From Mucilaginibacter ginsenosidivorax (GTDB lineage Bacteria; Bacteroidota; Bacteroidia; Sphingobacteriales; Sphingobacteriaceae), in contig NZ_CP042437.1 in NCBI RefSeq assembly GCF_007971525.1, positions 7,130,001 through 7,194,000 on the forward strand: a DNA stretch of 64,000 bases, in the 5' to 3' direction. Position 1 is the stretch's first letter, and each line of letters begins with the position of its first letter. Shown piece after piece: positions 28,226 through 36,623 of the stretch. Below the pieces are notes generated by a model that was given only the letters and a program-made list of their open reading frames with translations, was not told where the DNA came from and searched no databases. A program made the position numbers and the translations under genes.

Positions 28226-29665
28226 ATGAAAAAACTCCTTTTTTTTATAGCACTCCTTTTACCTACGGGCAAAGCGATGTCACAACAACATAATACGTCA
28301 AAAGATTATGTGGTACCTGATGATTCGCTGGTGCAAAAAAATCTTCATAAATGGCAGGGTCTTAAGTTTGGGCTTTTTATGCATTGGGGTACATACAGCC
28401 AGTGGGGCGTGGTTGAAAGCTGGAGTATTTGCCCCGAAGATGAAGGGTGGACCCAACGTCGCGGGCCTTACGGTGCCACTTATAACGGATATAAAAAGGC
28501 TTATGAAAATTTACAAACTACTTTTAATCCTACAAAATTCAACCCCGAAAAATGGGTAACAGCGGCTAAATATGCCGGGATGAAATATGTGGTATTTACC
28601 ACTAAACACCATGATGGCTTTAGTATGTTTGATACAAAACAAACAGATTATAAAGTAACTAGTACAAAAACACCTTTTTCAACCAATCCGCGCAGCAATG
28701 TAGCTAAAGAGGTTTTCGGCGCCTTTAGTAAAGAAAATTTTATGATTGGTGCCTATTTTTCAAAGCCCGACTGGCATACAGAATATTATTGGTGGCCATA
28801 TTTTCCGCCAAAGGACAGAAATGTAAACTACGATCCGGCAAAATATCCCGAGCGCTGGCAAAAGTTTAAGGACTTTACCTTTAACCAGATCCAGGAATTG
28901 ATGACCGACTATGGTAAAGTTGACATTTTATGGCTGGATGGCGGTTGGGTAAGGCCAAAAAACACTATAGACCCTGCTGTTGATTGGCAACGTACCATTC
29001 CGTATGACCAGGATATCGACATGGCAAAAATTGCCAAAGCAGCCAGGATTAAACAACCGGGCCTTATTGTTGTTGATCGTACAGTAGCCGGCCAATATGA
29101 AAACTATACAACGCCCGAGCAACAGGTACCCGATGCGCCGCTTGATCATCCCTGGGAAAGTTGCATCACCATGGGCAATTCCTGGAGTTATGTGCCCGGC
29201 GATCATTATAAATCAGCTAACGAAATAGTAACCCTGTTGGTGAAAATTGTTTCGCGCGGCGGTAACCTGCTCATGAACATTGGCCCCGGACCCGATGGCG
29301 ACTGGGACCCGGTGGCTTACAGCCGCCTTAAACAAATTGGCGACTGGATGAAAATTAACGGCGAAGGTATTTATAGTTCGGATGCTATAGCGCCGTACTC
29401 TGAGGGAAATACCTATTATACCAAAGCAGGTAACAGCGTTTACGCTTTTGTGCTGGCCCCTAAAGATCAGGATGATGTAGTTTTGCCCGAAAAAGTTGCT
29501 TTGCACCTGGCTGGTAAAAGCAAAGTAAAAAAAATAAGTTTGCTGGGCATTAAAGCAAAAGTTAAATATACGCTGGGCGAGGGCGTGATAAACATAACCA
29601 TACCTTCGTCTTTGCAAACGCAATCAGGTTTAAAACAAGCAGCGGTGTTTAAAATTCAATATTAA
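28226..29665 (+). CDS. GH29 alpha-L-fucosidase
   Basis: 479 residues with a signal peptide (MKKLLFFIALLLPTGKAMSQ). The GH29 barrel is clear: KFGLFMHWGTYSQWGVVESW near residue 46-66, KYVVFTTKHHDGFSMFDTK near 130, and KVDILWLDGGWV with the nucleophile Asp238. VSRGGNLLMNIGPGPDGDW near 340-358 is also a family signature. A small C-terminal beta domain follows. It releases L-fucose from glycans after export to the periplasm or surface. It is divergent from the ECF sigma gene and 32 bp upstream of a GH2 gene, so both enzymes probably serve the same glycan as the neighbouring susCD. Confidence 0.93.
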   Translation: MKKLLFFIALLLPTGKAMSQQHNTSKDYVVPDDSLVQKNLHKWQGLKFGLFMHWGTYSQWGVVESWSICPEDEGWTQRRGPYGATYNGYKKAYENLQTTFNPTKFNPEKWVTAAKYAGMKYVVFTTKHHDGFSMFDTKQTDYKVTSTKTPFSTNPRSNVAKEVFGAFSKENFMIGAYFSKPDWHTEYYWWPYFPPKDRNVNYDPAKYPERWQKFKDFTFNQIQELMTDYGKVDILWLDGGWVRPKNTIDPAVDWQRTIPYDQDIDMAKIAKAARIKQPGLIVVDRTVAGQYENYTTPEQQVPDAPLDHPWESCITMGNSWSYVPGDHYKSANEIVTLLVKIVSRGGNLLMNIGPGPDGDWDPVAYSRLKQIGDWMKINGEGIYSSDAIAPYSEGNTYYTKAGNSVYAFVLAPKDQDDVVLPEKVALHLAGKSKVKKISLLGIKAKVKYTLGEGVINITIPSSLQTQSGLKQAAVFKIQY

Positions 29666-29697
29666 CATTTACAACATCATATACTAATCTATAAAAA

Positions 29698-32376
29698 ATG
29701 CCCTCAACTTCAACTTACAGGCAGGCAAAGCTAAAATTGCTTGTTATGCTGGCTCTGGTTTTAACAATCGTTAATAATATATACGCCCAAAGTAGTTACG
29801 AACTAAATTCCGGCTGGAAGTGCGCCCCTGTAAACAGTGTAAAAGAGACCGGAGCAGTACTGTCAACTTCTGCATTTAACACTACCGGCTGGATGCCGGC
29901 TACGGTACCCGGAACAGTATTAACTACATTACTAAATAACCAAAAAGTGCCCGATCCATTTTGGGGCATGAACAACGAGCACATAGCCGATATTTATAAA
30001 ACCGGTGCCGATTATTATACCTATTGGTTTACCAAAGATTTTAAAGAAACGCCGGCAACGGGCAGTAACCAGGTTTATCTTAATTTTAGAGGAATTAACT
30101 ATAGCTGCGATATTTATTTGAACGGGCATAAGCTGAACAAAACAATTCAGAAAGGGATGTTTTTGCGGTTTAACTATAATATAACGCCTTATCTCGCAAA
30201 AAATGGAGATAATCGGTTAGCCGTATTGGTGCATCCTCCAGATGTTGTTGGTAACCCAAATGGTGGCCAGGGCGGCGATGGTACAATTGCACGCAACGTT
30301 GGTTTACAGTACACGGCCGGCTGGGACTGGATACAACCCATGCGCGACCGGAATACCGGTATATGGGACAAGGTAACCATCCAAAAAACAGGAGCGGTAC
30401 GCATAGCGGATGAGCACATTGTTACACTGGTTCCCGGTGTAAGGCTTCCCGAAGGCGCGCAACAGCCTGCGGTTATCAAGGTAGCGGCCGAACTAAGCAA
30501 CCCAACTGCGGCAGCGGTTAACGGCTCGTTAAGTTTTGAACTGGATGGTAAAACCATCTCAAAAGCAGTTAGCCTGAAACCAAATTCCACTACCAATGTT
30601 AGTTTTGCCGATTATAGCCTACCTAATCCTAAACTTTGGTGGCCTAATGGTTACGGCGACCAGCATCTTTATAATTTCAAGTTGAAGTTTACCGCTGCGG
30701 GTAAGGCTATTTCAGATCAGCATCAGCTTAATATAGGAGTACGGCAACTGACGAGTGAATATAACGAGCATACCGGCAGCCGACAGATTATGGTTAATGG
30801 CCAGAAAATTTTTATCAAAGGTGGTAACTGGGTAATATCCGATGCCATGCTGCGCCTTTCGGATATGCGTTATGATGCCGAAGTGCGTTATCATCGTGAT
30901 ATGAACCTGAACCTGATTAGGGTATGGGGTGGTGCGATGATTGAACGCCCTGAGTTTTTTGAAGCCTGTGATAAATATGGTATCCTGGTTTTCCAGGATT
31001 TGTGGGGATCGGGCGACTGCAACGGCCGCTGGCAGGATCCACAGAAACTGGACGACCAGTGGACACGCCGCCAATATCCTGATGATCATGGTTTGTTCCT
31101 GCGCTCGGCAATTGACCAGATAAAAATGGTGCGTAATTATGCCTCGCTGGCCATTTGGTGCGGCGGTAACGAGATAACACCGCCCGAAGATATACTGACT
31201 GCTCTGCGCGATACTATTTTACCAAAATTGGATAATACCCGCTGGTTTGTTGATTACTCCAACTCCGACAGCATGTCGCACAATGTGTTGGGGGGTAACG
31301 GTGATGGGCCGTATGGTATTCAGCCGTTGTCGGTATTCTGGGAGTTTAAAACATTTCCTTTTAATTCCGAAGTTGGCTCGGTTGGCGTTGGCGATTATGA
31401 ATCATTGAAACGTTTTATACCCACAGCCAATATGGTACCACCCGTTTATGACGAGGAAACCCACAAAACCAAAACAGATAGCGTTTGGGATTATCATAAA
31501 TATATTGGCTATGATACCGCCATCAATAAATACGGTAAAGCCAAAAATGCCGCCGATTTTGCCATGAAAGCCCAATTGGTAAACTACGACCAGTATCGCG
31601 GCCTTGCCGAAGGTTTTACATCACATATGTGGGATTGGTATACTGGTTTCATCATCTGGAAAACCCAAAACCCATGGACAGCCATGCGTGGCCAGATGTA
31701 TGATTATTACCTTGACCCTAACGCCTGCTTATATGGCTTGCATAACGGCAGCGCGCCGTTCCATATCATGTATAACCCAATTAACGGAATGGTAATGGTG
31801 GCCAACAATACATTTAAAGCACGCCGCAGCATGATGATGGTAGTAAAAACCTATGATATGGAGGGCAAACAGAATTTGCTTACCCAGGTTTTTGCCGATA
31901 TAAACGCAACAACGGTTAAAAAGTACTTTTCTATAAAAGGCACAGTTGATAAACTGGCCGCAAAAGAGGGTGTTTTTCTGTCGCTACAGCTGCTGGATGA
32001 AAACAAAAAAGTAATTACCGACAATACTTACTGGATTCCGGATAGCAAAGGCGGATTTTCGGGTCTGCAAAAAATGAAAGCCGAAGAATTGTCAGTTAAA
32101 GCAAAATATATAAAACCGGGCAGGGTAGAAGTTACGTTAGTTAACAAAGAAAATAGCGTGCTTGCCTTTTTTAACAGGATATCGTTAGTAGATGCTGATA
32201 GCAAAACAAGGGTATTGCCGGCATTTTACAGTGATAATTATGTTACAGTGTTGCCCGGCGAGGAAAAAAAGTTAATTATTGATTATAATACACCCGCATC
32301 TAAGAAAAAGCTTGAGCTGAACATTAACGGCTGGAATGCTTCCAATGTTCCGCGAACGGTAAGTATTGACGAATAG
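29698..32376 (+). CDS. GH2 exo-glycosidase, beta-mannosidase / exo-beta-glucosaminidase-like
   Basis: 892 residues with a signal peptide (about 1-31). Domains in order: jelly-roll sugar-binding domain (ATVPGTVLTTLLNNQKVPDP, YYTYWFTKDFKETPA), Ig-like domain, TIM barrel and C-terminal beta domains. In the barrel, LVFQDLWGSGDCNGRW precedes WCGGNEITPPED with Glu492 as expected acid/base, and PFNSEVGSVG with Glu558 as expected nucleophile. This layout is that of the beta-mannosidase/CsxA branch of GH2 rather than beta-galactosidases. In CsxA the acid/base position is Asp, here Glu, which argues for a neutral-sugar or mannose-type substrate. Co-transcribed with GH29 (32-bp gap). Confidence 0.85.
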   Translation: MPSTSTYRQAKLKLLVMLALVLTIVNNIYAQSSYELNSGWKCAPVNSVKETGAVLSTSAFNTTGWMPATVPGTVLTTLLNNQKVPDPFWGMNNEHIADIYKTGADYYTYWFTKDFKETPATGSNQVYLNFRGINYSCDIYLNGHKLNKTIQKGMFLRFNYNITPYLAKNGDNRLAVLVHPPDVVGNPNGGQGGDGTIARNVGLQYTAGWDWIQPMRDRNTGIWDKVTIQKTGAVRIADEHIVTLVPGVRLPEGAQQPAVIKVAAELSNPTAAAVNGSLSFELDGKTISKAVSLKPNSTTNVSFADYSLPNPKLWWPNGYGDQHLYNFKLKFTAAGKAISDQHQLNIGVRQLTSEYNEHTGSRQIMVNGQKIFIKGGNWVISDAMLRLSDMRYDAEVRYHRDMNLNLIRVWGGAMIERPEFFEACDKYGILVFQDLWGSGDCNGRWQDPQKLDDQWTRRQYPDDHGLFLRSAIDQIKMVRNYASLAIWCGGNEITPPEDILTALRDTILPKLDNTRWFVDYSNSDSMSHNVLGGNGDGPYGIQPLSVFWEFKTFPFNSEVGSVGVGDYESLKRFIPTANMVPPVYDEETHKTKTDSVWDYHKYIGYDTAINKYGKAKNAADFAMKAQLVNYDQYRGLAEGFTSHMWDWYTGFIIWKTQNPWTAMRGQMYDYYLDPNACLYGLHNGSAPFHIMYNPINGMVMVANNTFKARRSMMMVVKTYDMEGKQNLLTQVFADINATTVKKYFSIKGTVDKLAAKEGVFLSLQLLDENKKVITDNTYWIPDSKGGFSGLQKMKAEELSVKAKYIKPGRVEVTLVNKENSVLAFFNRISLVDADSKTRVLPAFYSDNYVTVLPGEEKKLIIDYNTPASKKKLELNINGWNASNVPRTVSIDE

Positions 32377-32384
32377 ATACAAAT

Positions 32385-32450
32385 ATGAAAATCAGACCGG
32401 CCATCATAACAGCACTTTTCCTGCTAACCCCGGTGGTCGGTCTGATTTAA
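32385..32450 (+). other. 21-codon hydrophobic ORF lying inside an inverted repeat
   Basis: ATG at 32385 to TAA at 32450 encodes 21 residues with a basic start and a hydrophobic core, like a bare signal peptide. The ORF spans 14-bp inverted arms 32389-32402 and 32435-32448 (one mismatch, 32-nt loop), followed by TTATTTTTGTC. It lies 8 bp after the GH2 stop. It may be the remnant of a third gene of the operon or simply a terminator with a chance ORF. Confidence 0.35.
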
Positions 32451-32500
32451 GGTTGATTATTTTTGTCTTTAAAAAAGAGAAAAGACATGTATCAAACATA

Positions 32501-32536
32501 AAAAAGCCGGCCTCAGTTTAACGAGCGCCGGCTTTA
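32501..32536. terminator. Bidirectional terminator between convergent operons
   Basis: Arms AAAGCCGGC at 32503-32511 and its exact complement at 32527-32535, flanked by A-run on the left and T-rich sequence on the right, lie between the GH2 gene (+) and the PepSY-like gene (-). It works in both directions; on the - strand the tail is TTTTTATG. Confidence 0.7.
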
Positions 32537-32560
32537 CTATATATATTAATCAGGAATGTT

Positions 32561-33466
32561 TTAATGAACAGCGAAGGCCTTTACAAAGGTGCCCGTACCA
32601 TCAAATACAACTACATACTTGGTACTGTTGGAGGTTATCTCTACATCGTACCCTTTAATTACACCGCTTACACTATGCGAAAAAGCTTTGTCAAAAACGT
32701 AGCCGGGATAGGTTGTTGTTAAATAAGTGGTAATGGCAGCTGGCAGGTTAGCCGCGGTTACCGCAACATGGGTACCAACGTGTTTGTCAATTTGGGTGCG
32801 TTTTACTAAAGTTCCGGTTGCTTTAACAACTGTAATAAATAAACCATTATTTTTACTAACCAATACATAGGCACTATCTGGTGTAATAGAGGCATGAAGC
32901 AAAGTATCTGTTGGGTAAGTGGTTTTAAAATAGCTGCTTACTGCAGATGGCAAAGCCGTTAATGCTATAGTATCACGGTGTTTACCATCCCGGTTATCAA
33001 ACGGGCCGCCATGGTGCCATCCCGGGCCCTGTAAATCATGGCCGTCGCGTTGTTCAAGGGTACTTACAAATACACCGGCAGCGGTAAATTTAAGGCCAAC
33101 CAATGCATTATTGTATTTAATTACTACAATGTAGTTAATAACTGTTTTGGCGCTATCGGTAATAGCATATGCTTTTTTAAACGTATAGCCACTGTAGTTT
33201 GCAGTTAAGTAAGTGCCGATGGCCGTTGGCAGCGCACTAAAAGCAACCGAGTCTTTTTTGTCATGATGGCCAAAGCAGCCAACCATATAAACAGAGTCGG
33301 TTGTGCCCGATGCCAGGCTGATGGCAATTACGCCTGTTGATGCAATAGTGGCCGAGGTTGTGGTGGTTGTGGTAGCTGTTTTAGATCCGTTTTCTTTTTG
33401 GCATGAAGCAAAACCGAACATAACAGCCAGTGCCAATACCCATGAGTAAGTAATTTTCGTTTTCAT
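32561..33466 (-). CDS. PepSY-like repeat lipoprotein
   Basis: 301 residues with lipobox ASC (Cys22) followed by a Thr-rich linker. Three repeats of the PepSY-like type start at about residues 76, 168 and 240 (FSALPTAIGTYLTANYSGY, LTALPSAVSSYFKTTYPTD, NLPAAITTYLTTTYPGY), each followed by a strand-rich half. A His/Asp/Gly-rich stretch (GHHDKKD, RDGHDLQGPGWHHGG) between the repeats could bind metal. Relatives are secreted proteins of unknown role, sometimes proposed to inhibit peptidases; that fits with the pepsin-like gene next door but is inference. The promoter region carries a 21-bp-period direct repeat shared with that gene and with the two-component genes. Confidence 0.75.
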   Translation of the reverse strand: MKTKITYSWVLALAVMFGFASCQKENGSKTATTTTTTSATIASTGVIAISLASGTTDSVYMVGCFGHHDKKDSVAFSALPTAIGTYLTANYSGYTFKKAYAITDSAKTVINYIVVIKYNNALVGLKFTAAGVFVSTLEQRDGHDLQGPGWHHGGPFDNRDGKHRDTIALTALPSAVSSYFKTTYPTDTLLHASITPDSAYVLVSKNNGLFITVVKATGTLVKRTQIDKHVGTHVAVTAANLPAAITTYLTTTYPGYVFDKAFSHSVSGVIKGYDVEITSNSTKYVVVFDGTGTFVKAFAVH

Positions 33467-33520
33467 CTGGATTTATTTTGATTAATAATGGTACCCGGTA
33501 TGATTACCGGGATTGTTATT

Positions 33521-33588
33521 TAAAATTACCCTTGATAGGGGTTACCAGGCAACGATGTGTCGATAAAACGCGGTTATTTATCGACGAA
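33521..33588 (-). promoter_or_regulatory. LytTR-type direct repeat plus promoter for the PepSY-like gene
   Basis: Half-sites TGTCGATAAA (33558-33567) and TATCGACGAA (33579-33588) on the + strand are spaced 21 bp start to start. Reading on the - strand, 5 nt after the site comes TTG (33552-33550), then 21 nt, then TAATTTTA (33528-33521), close to TAnnTTTG. The start of transcription would be about 50 nt before the ATG at 33466. Confidence 0.6.
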
Positions 33589-33600
33589 TGAATTTTGCTG

Positions 33601-34683
33601 TTAATTGTTTTTTAAACCAATAATACGACTTGCATAATTTGTCAGATACTCGTTTTTTATAAAAAAGTCGAGGCTGAAAATGCTGCGGTAATCCTGTGTA
33701 GTATTAGGGTTTGCTACTTGCGTAAGATTACCTGTGTTTGATGTAACATAGGTATAAGTAAAACCCTGGTTTGTTTTTAAGGTAACTGTTGTATTGGTGG
33801 GCAAAGAGACAGCGGCGACCGCAAGCTTGTCTTCGATGGTGCTCACCGACGGCGTACCGGTATCAAATAAAAATACAGCATCGATGGTTTTATTGTTATA
33901 AGTTAACGTTCCTTCGATGTATGGATTGTAACTGTATTTTGGCAATAATGGGTGCATAATAAACCCGGCCGACGATAAATCGGCACTGGTTAATCCAACA
34001 GTAAGCAAGTTGGAAACATACGTAGGCGTGCCCAGGAACGAAGTGCTGCTTAAGGTTGCCAGTTTAAAGCCGCTGGTTAGGCCGGTACCGTAAGAATAAG
34101 ATTTTAATGGGCTCGATATATTGGTATTTGTACTGCTTGTTCCGGTACCCACCCCAAAAACGTCTGCCGAATGGGCGGGATATGTGGTACCCTTGCTGTC
34201 TTTTATTTTATAATATAAAAAAAACGGAACCCGTTTTAATTCAAGGCTGCCTAATGAATTACCAACGGTAACATTGGCATAAGCTAAATTTCCGTACTCT
34301 GTTGTGGTACCTGTTGCATCCCCAAAACTGATGGTAGATGTTTTTGAAGTTACCGTGATGCCATTTACAACTGTTGAATCGCCTGTTACTGTGATACCTG
34401 CAGATGTTATCATTGATGCCGGCAAAATACCGGTAGCGTCCATCGTCATTCCCGGCGAGCCGGTATCAAATATGGTTCCGTAGTTTACCGTTTGCATGCC
34501 TATTTTTGTAATAGGAACCAATAATCTTTTATCAACGTCGCTGGCATATTCATATAAACCAATTGTTACCGGGGTTGCGTTTACAACGGCAGTTGTTTTA
34601 TCTTTTTTGCAGGAACTAAAAGTTATAGTTATTAAAAGACAGCCAATAAGCTGCATTTTTAAAAGTAAATATTTTATTTTCAT
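33601..34683 (-). CDS. Lipoprotein with two pepsin-type DTG motifs (candidate bilobal aspartic protease)
   Basis: 360 residues, lipobox TFSSC (Cys25). Two copies of the aspartic protease active-site motif are visible, IFDTGSPG with Asp73 and FLFDTGTPS with Asp274. Their spacing of 201 residues is close to that in pepsins, where the two lobes each give one Asp. A DVFGVGTG stretch at 174-181 resembles the DGILGLG segment of pepsins. The rest is Ser/Thr-rich beta sequence. Retropepsin-like bacterial proteins usually have one motif per chain, so two in one chain suggest a true bilobal enzyme on the cell surface or in the periplasm. No propeptide is evident. Regulated by a promoter with the same direct repeat as the PepSY-like gene. 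Activity is not proven. Confidence 0.6.
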   Translation of the reverse strand: MKIKYLLLKMQLIGCLLITITFSSCKKDKTTAVVNATPVTIGLYEYASDVDKRLLVPITKIGMQTVNYGTIFDTGSPGMTMDATGILPASMITSAGITVTGDSTVVNGITVTSKTSTISFGDATGTTTEYGNLAYANVTVGNSLGSLELKRVPFFLYYKIKDSKGTTYPAHSADVFGVGTGTSSTNTNISSPLKSYSYGTGLTSGFKLATLSSTSFLGTPTYVSNLLTVGLTSADLSSAGFIMHPLLPKYSYNPYIEGTLTYNNKTIDAVFLFDTGTPSVSTIEDKLAVAAVSLPTNTTVTLKTNQGFTYTYVTSNTGNLTQVANPNTTQDYRSIFSLDFFIKNEYLTNYASRIIGLKNN

Positions 34684-34763
34684 TTATAACGTATATACGG
34701 TAACAGCCACTTAATGGTTGGCAATAATTTACTCAGCATCTTACCAAACGCTTTAAAGCCAAT

Positions 34764-34830
34764 CAAAAGTATAATGCAGGCCGTGCAAAAAATTTAGTGA
34801 ATCGATAAACGGCCATATTGTACCGATCAA
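34764..34830 (-). promoter_or_regulatory. LytTR-type direct repeat plus promoter for the pepsin-like gene
   Basis: Half-sites AATCGATAAA (34800-34809) and TACCGATCAA (34821-34830) on the + strand have a 21-bp period. On the - strand, 5 nt later lies a degenerate -33 (AAT), then 20 nt, then TACTTTTG (34771-34764), a full match to TAnnTTTG. The site touches the stop codon of the upstream TPR gene and gives a leader of about 75 nt to the ATG at 34683. Confidence 0.6.
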
Positions 34831-35451
34831 TCAGTTACAACGGTTTAATCCATCGCTGCTGGAAGCATCGGCAGGCTTAATAACCAGCGCACGTTCAAAA
34901 AAAGGTTTGGCATCTGTTTTTTTGCCCGCCATTAATGTGCTCCAGCCAAGCATGTGGTTGCCGTCATAATCAAAAGGATAAAGGGTTACCACTACCCTGA
35001 AACATCTTACAGCGGCATCATATTGTTTACGGTTATAGTAAATTACGCCGGCCCAGTAATTAGCTTGCGTATTTTGTGGGTCTATTTTTAAAATGGCAAG
35101 GTATTGTTCAAGTACTTTATCCCAGCTTTGTAAAAACGAAAGGGGCTTTACATAACCAAATTTGGGTTCAATAGCACCAGGTTTTATGCTGATGGCTTTT
35201 TGATAATACGCCTGCGAAGCTGTATAGTTTTTGTTTAGGTAGTGCAGCCAGCCTAAACGGATATTTATCTCATAGCTGTTATCGGTCAGGTAAGGATAAA
35301 TATCGTTGATAGCAGCTGTGTAATTTTTATTTTGCTCATTTACATAGCTATTATGAAATGCTTTTTGCAGCACAGCATTTGTTTGGGCCTGTAGCTGTAC
35401 CGCAAATAATATTAAAAATACTGCTATAAACGTTTTTTTTAAAATTTCCAT
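34831..35451 (-). CDS. TPR protein, secreted (last gene of the PqqD/ATP-grasp operon)
   Basis: 206 residues with a signal peptide (MEILKKTFIAVFLILFAVQLQAQ). Four or five TPR units follow, for example YEINIRLGWLHYLNKNYTAS, PQNTQANYWAGVIYYNRKQYD and DGNHMLGWSTLMAGKKTDAK. It probably acts in the periplasm as a scaffold, most likely with the barrel protein encoded just upstream, which also starts with TPRs. Its start overlaps the end of that gene by 13 bp, so the two are translated together. The enzymatic part of the operon gives no direct clue to a ligand. Confidence 0.8.
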   Translation of the reverse strand: MEILKKTFIAVFLILFAVQLQAQTNAVLQKAFHNSYVNEQNKNYTAAINDIYPYLTDNSYEINIRLGWLHYLNKNYTASQAYYQKAISIKPGAIEPKFGYVKPLSFLQSWDKVLEQYLAILKIDPQNTQANYWAGVIYYNRKQYDAAVRCFRVVVTLYPFDYDGNHMLGWSTLMAGKKTDAKPFFERALVIKPADASSSDGLNRCN

Positions 35452-36623
35452 ATCATACCTAACGTAACAGAATTTTGATTGTAGTTTACAGAGCGGTAAA
35501 TATCCGCCTTCTTTTCATAAATATAGTTCAAATTCAACAGGGCGTGGGCGTTTAACTGGTAAAAAACGGTTTCGCCGCATTTAAATTTTGTTGGGTCGAT
35601 AGAATTATATACATAAAGACCATCAGCATCCAAATAATCGTCCTGGTTTCCAAAAGTTACCGACGTTTCAAGCCATGTTTTATTAAATGCTTTAAATCCC
35701 AATGCCTGATTGTATATAAAACTGTTTGTGCCGCTTAAGTTTAATACCGATGCCCTGCTTGTTGTGTATAAATTAAGATTGCCCAATGGGTAAAAATTTA
35801 GCCTGGTATTATATTGTTTTAAAGTGTTGTTTATTAATCTGCCAAAATTAACATCTGCCTGCAAGTCAACAAAACGACCACTGTATTTTATTCCTAATAA
35901 TCCTAAATTACTATTGTTGACGCTACCCCGGTAAGTAGTATAAATGTAATGATACGACCCAATGACGTTTAATTGCTGGCTGACACCAAATTGTGCCTTG
36001 ACAAAATATTCTGTTTGCCTGTCTGTTTTACCCGATAGATATTTGTCTGCGTCCTTGTCGTAAAATAACGACCGAAATATGTTTTGACTGAAAAACATGA
36101 ACGACTGATCCAACTGCAAACGCCACGACAGGCGGTTACTTAACCCAATACGTTCAAAAAAGCCATTATCGCGCTGGCTATTGTTAGGCAGTTTTAGGCC
36201 GCTTTCCAGTTCTGCATCTATTAACCCAAATGGAGAAAGTTTGAGCGAACGCCTGGTTGCTGTATCCAGCTTTCCGGCGTTGTATGATGCTCCAAGGTCG
36301 TTATTTAAATAGGTGTTGCAGTAATAAGCATACAGGCGTGCCGTAAAATTGGCCGAATTATTACTTAATACCTGGTCAAATTGTTCAATAGCCGCTTTGT
36401 AATTTCCGGTTATCATATAAGCATAGCCAATCTTAAAACGCAGGCCCGGAAAATCAACACTATCGGCAATTGCTTTGTTGCCGAATACGATCATTTGTTT
36501 CCAGTCGCCGGCATTGTAAAGTTGTTCGGCAGTGCTATCGGCCACGGCAAATTTGTTTTCCTGCGCTTTAGCGGCCAGCGCAGCAAATAAAGTAAAAAGC
36601 AGTATTAGTTTTTTGTACCCCAT
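35439..36623 (-). CDS. TPR plus outer-membrane beta-barrel protein (YaiO-like)
   Basis: 394 residues with a signal peptide (MGYKKLILLFTLFAALAAKA). Residues about 25-125 are TPR-like helices (FKIGYAYMITGNYKAAIEQF). The remainder is amphipathic beta-strand sequence with aromatic girdles, for example NVIGSYHYIYTTYRG and LNFYPLGNLNLYTTSRASVL, and the chain ends in MIWKF; a terminal Phe is the usual outer-membrane barrel signal. The layout resembles YaiO-type proteins, which in other systems serve polysaccharide export. It overlaps the upstream transporter/peptidase gene by 19 bp. A role as outer-membrane exit or anchor for the product of the operon is inference. Confidence 0.75.
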   Translation of the reverse strand: MGYKKLILLFTLFAALAAKAQENKFAVADSTAEQLYNAGDWKQMIVFGNKAIADSVDFPGLRFKIGYAYMITGNYKAAIEQFDQVLSNNSANFTARLYAYYCNTYLNNDLGASYNAGKLDTATRRSLKLSPFGLIDAELESGLKLPNNSQRDNGFFERIGLSNRLSWRLQLDQSFMFFSQNIFRSLFYDKDADKYLSGKTDRQTEYFVKAQFGVSQQLNVIGSYHYIYTTYRGSVNNSNLGLLGIKYSGRFVDLQADVNFGRLINNTLKQYNTRLNFYPLGNLNLYTTSRASVLNLSGTNSFIYNQALGFKAFNKTWLETSVTFGNQDDYLDADGLYVYNSIDPTKFKCGETVFYQLNAHALLNLNYIYEKKADIYRSVNYNQNSVTLGMIWKF

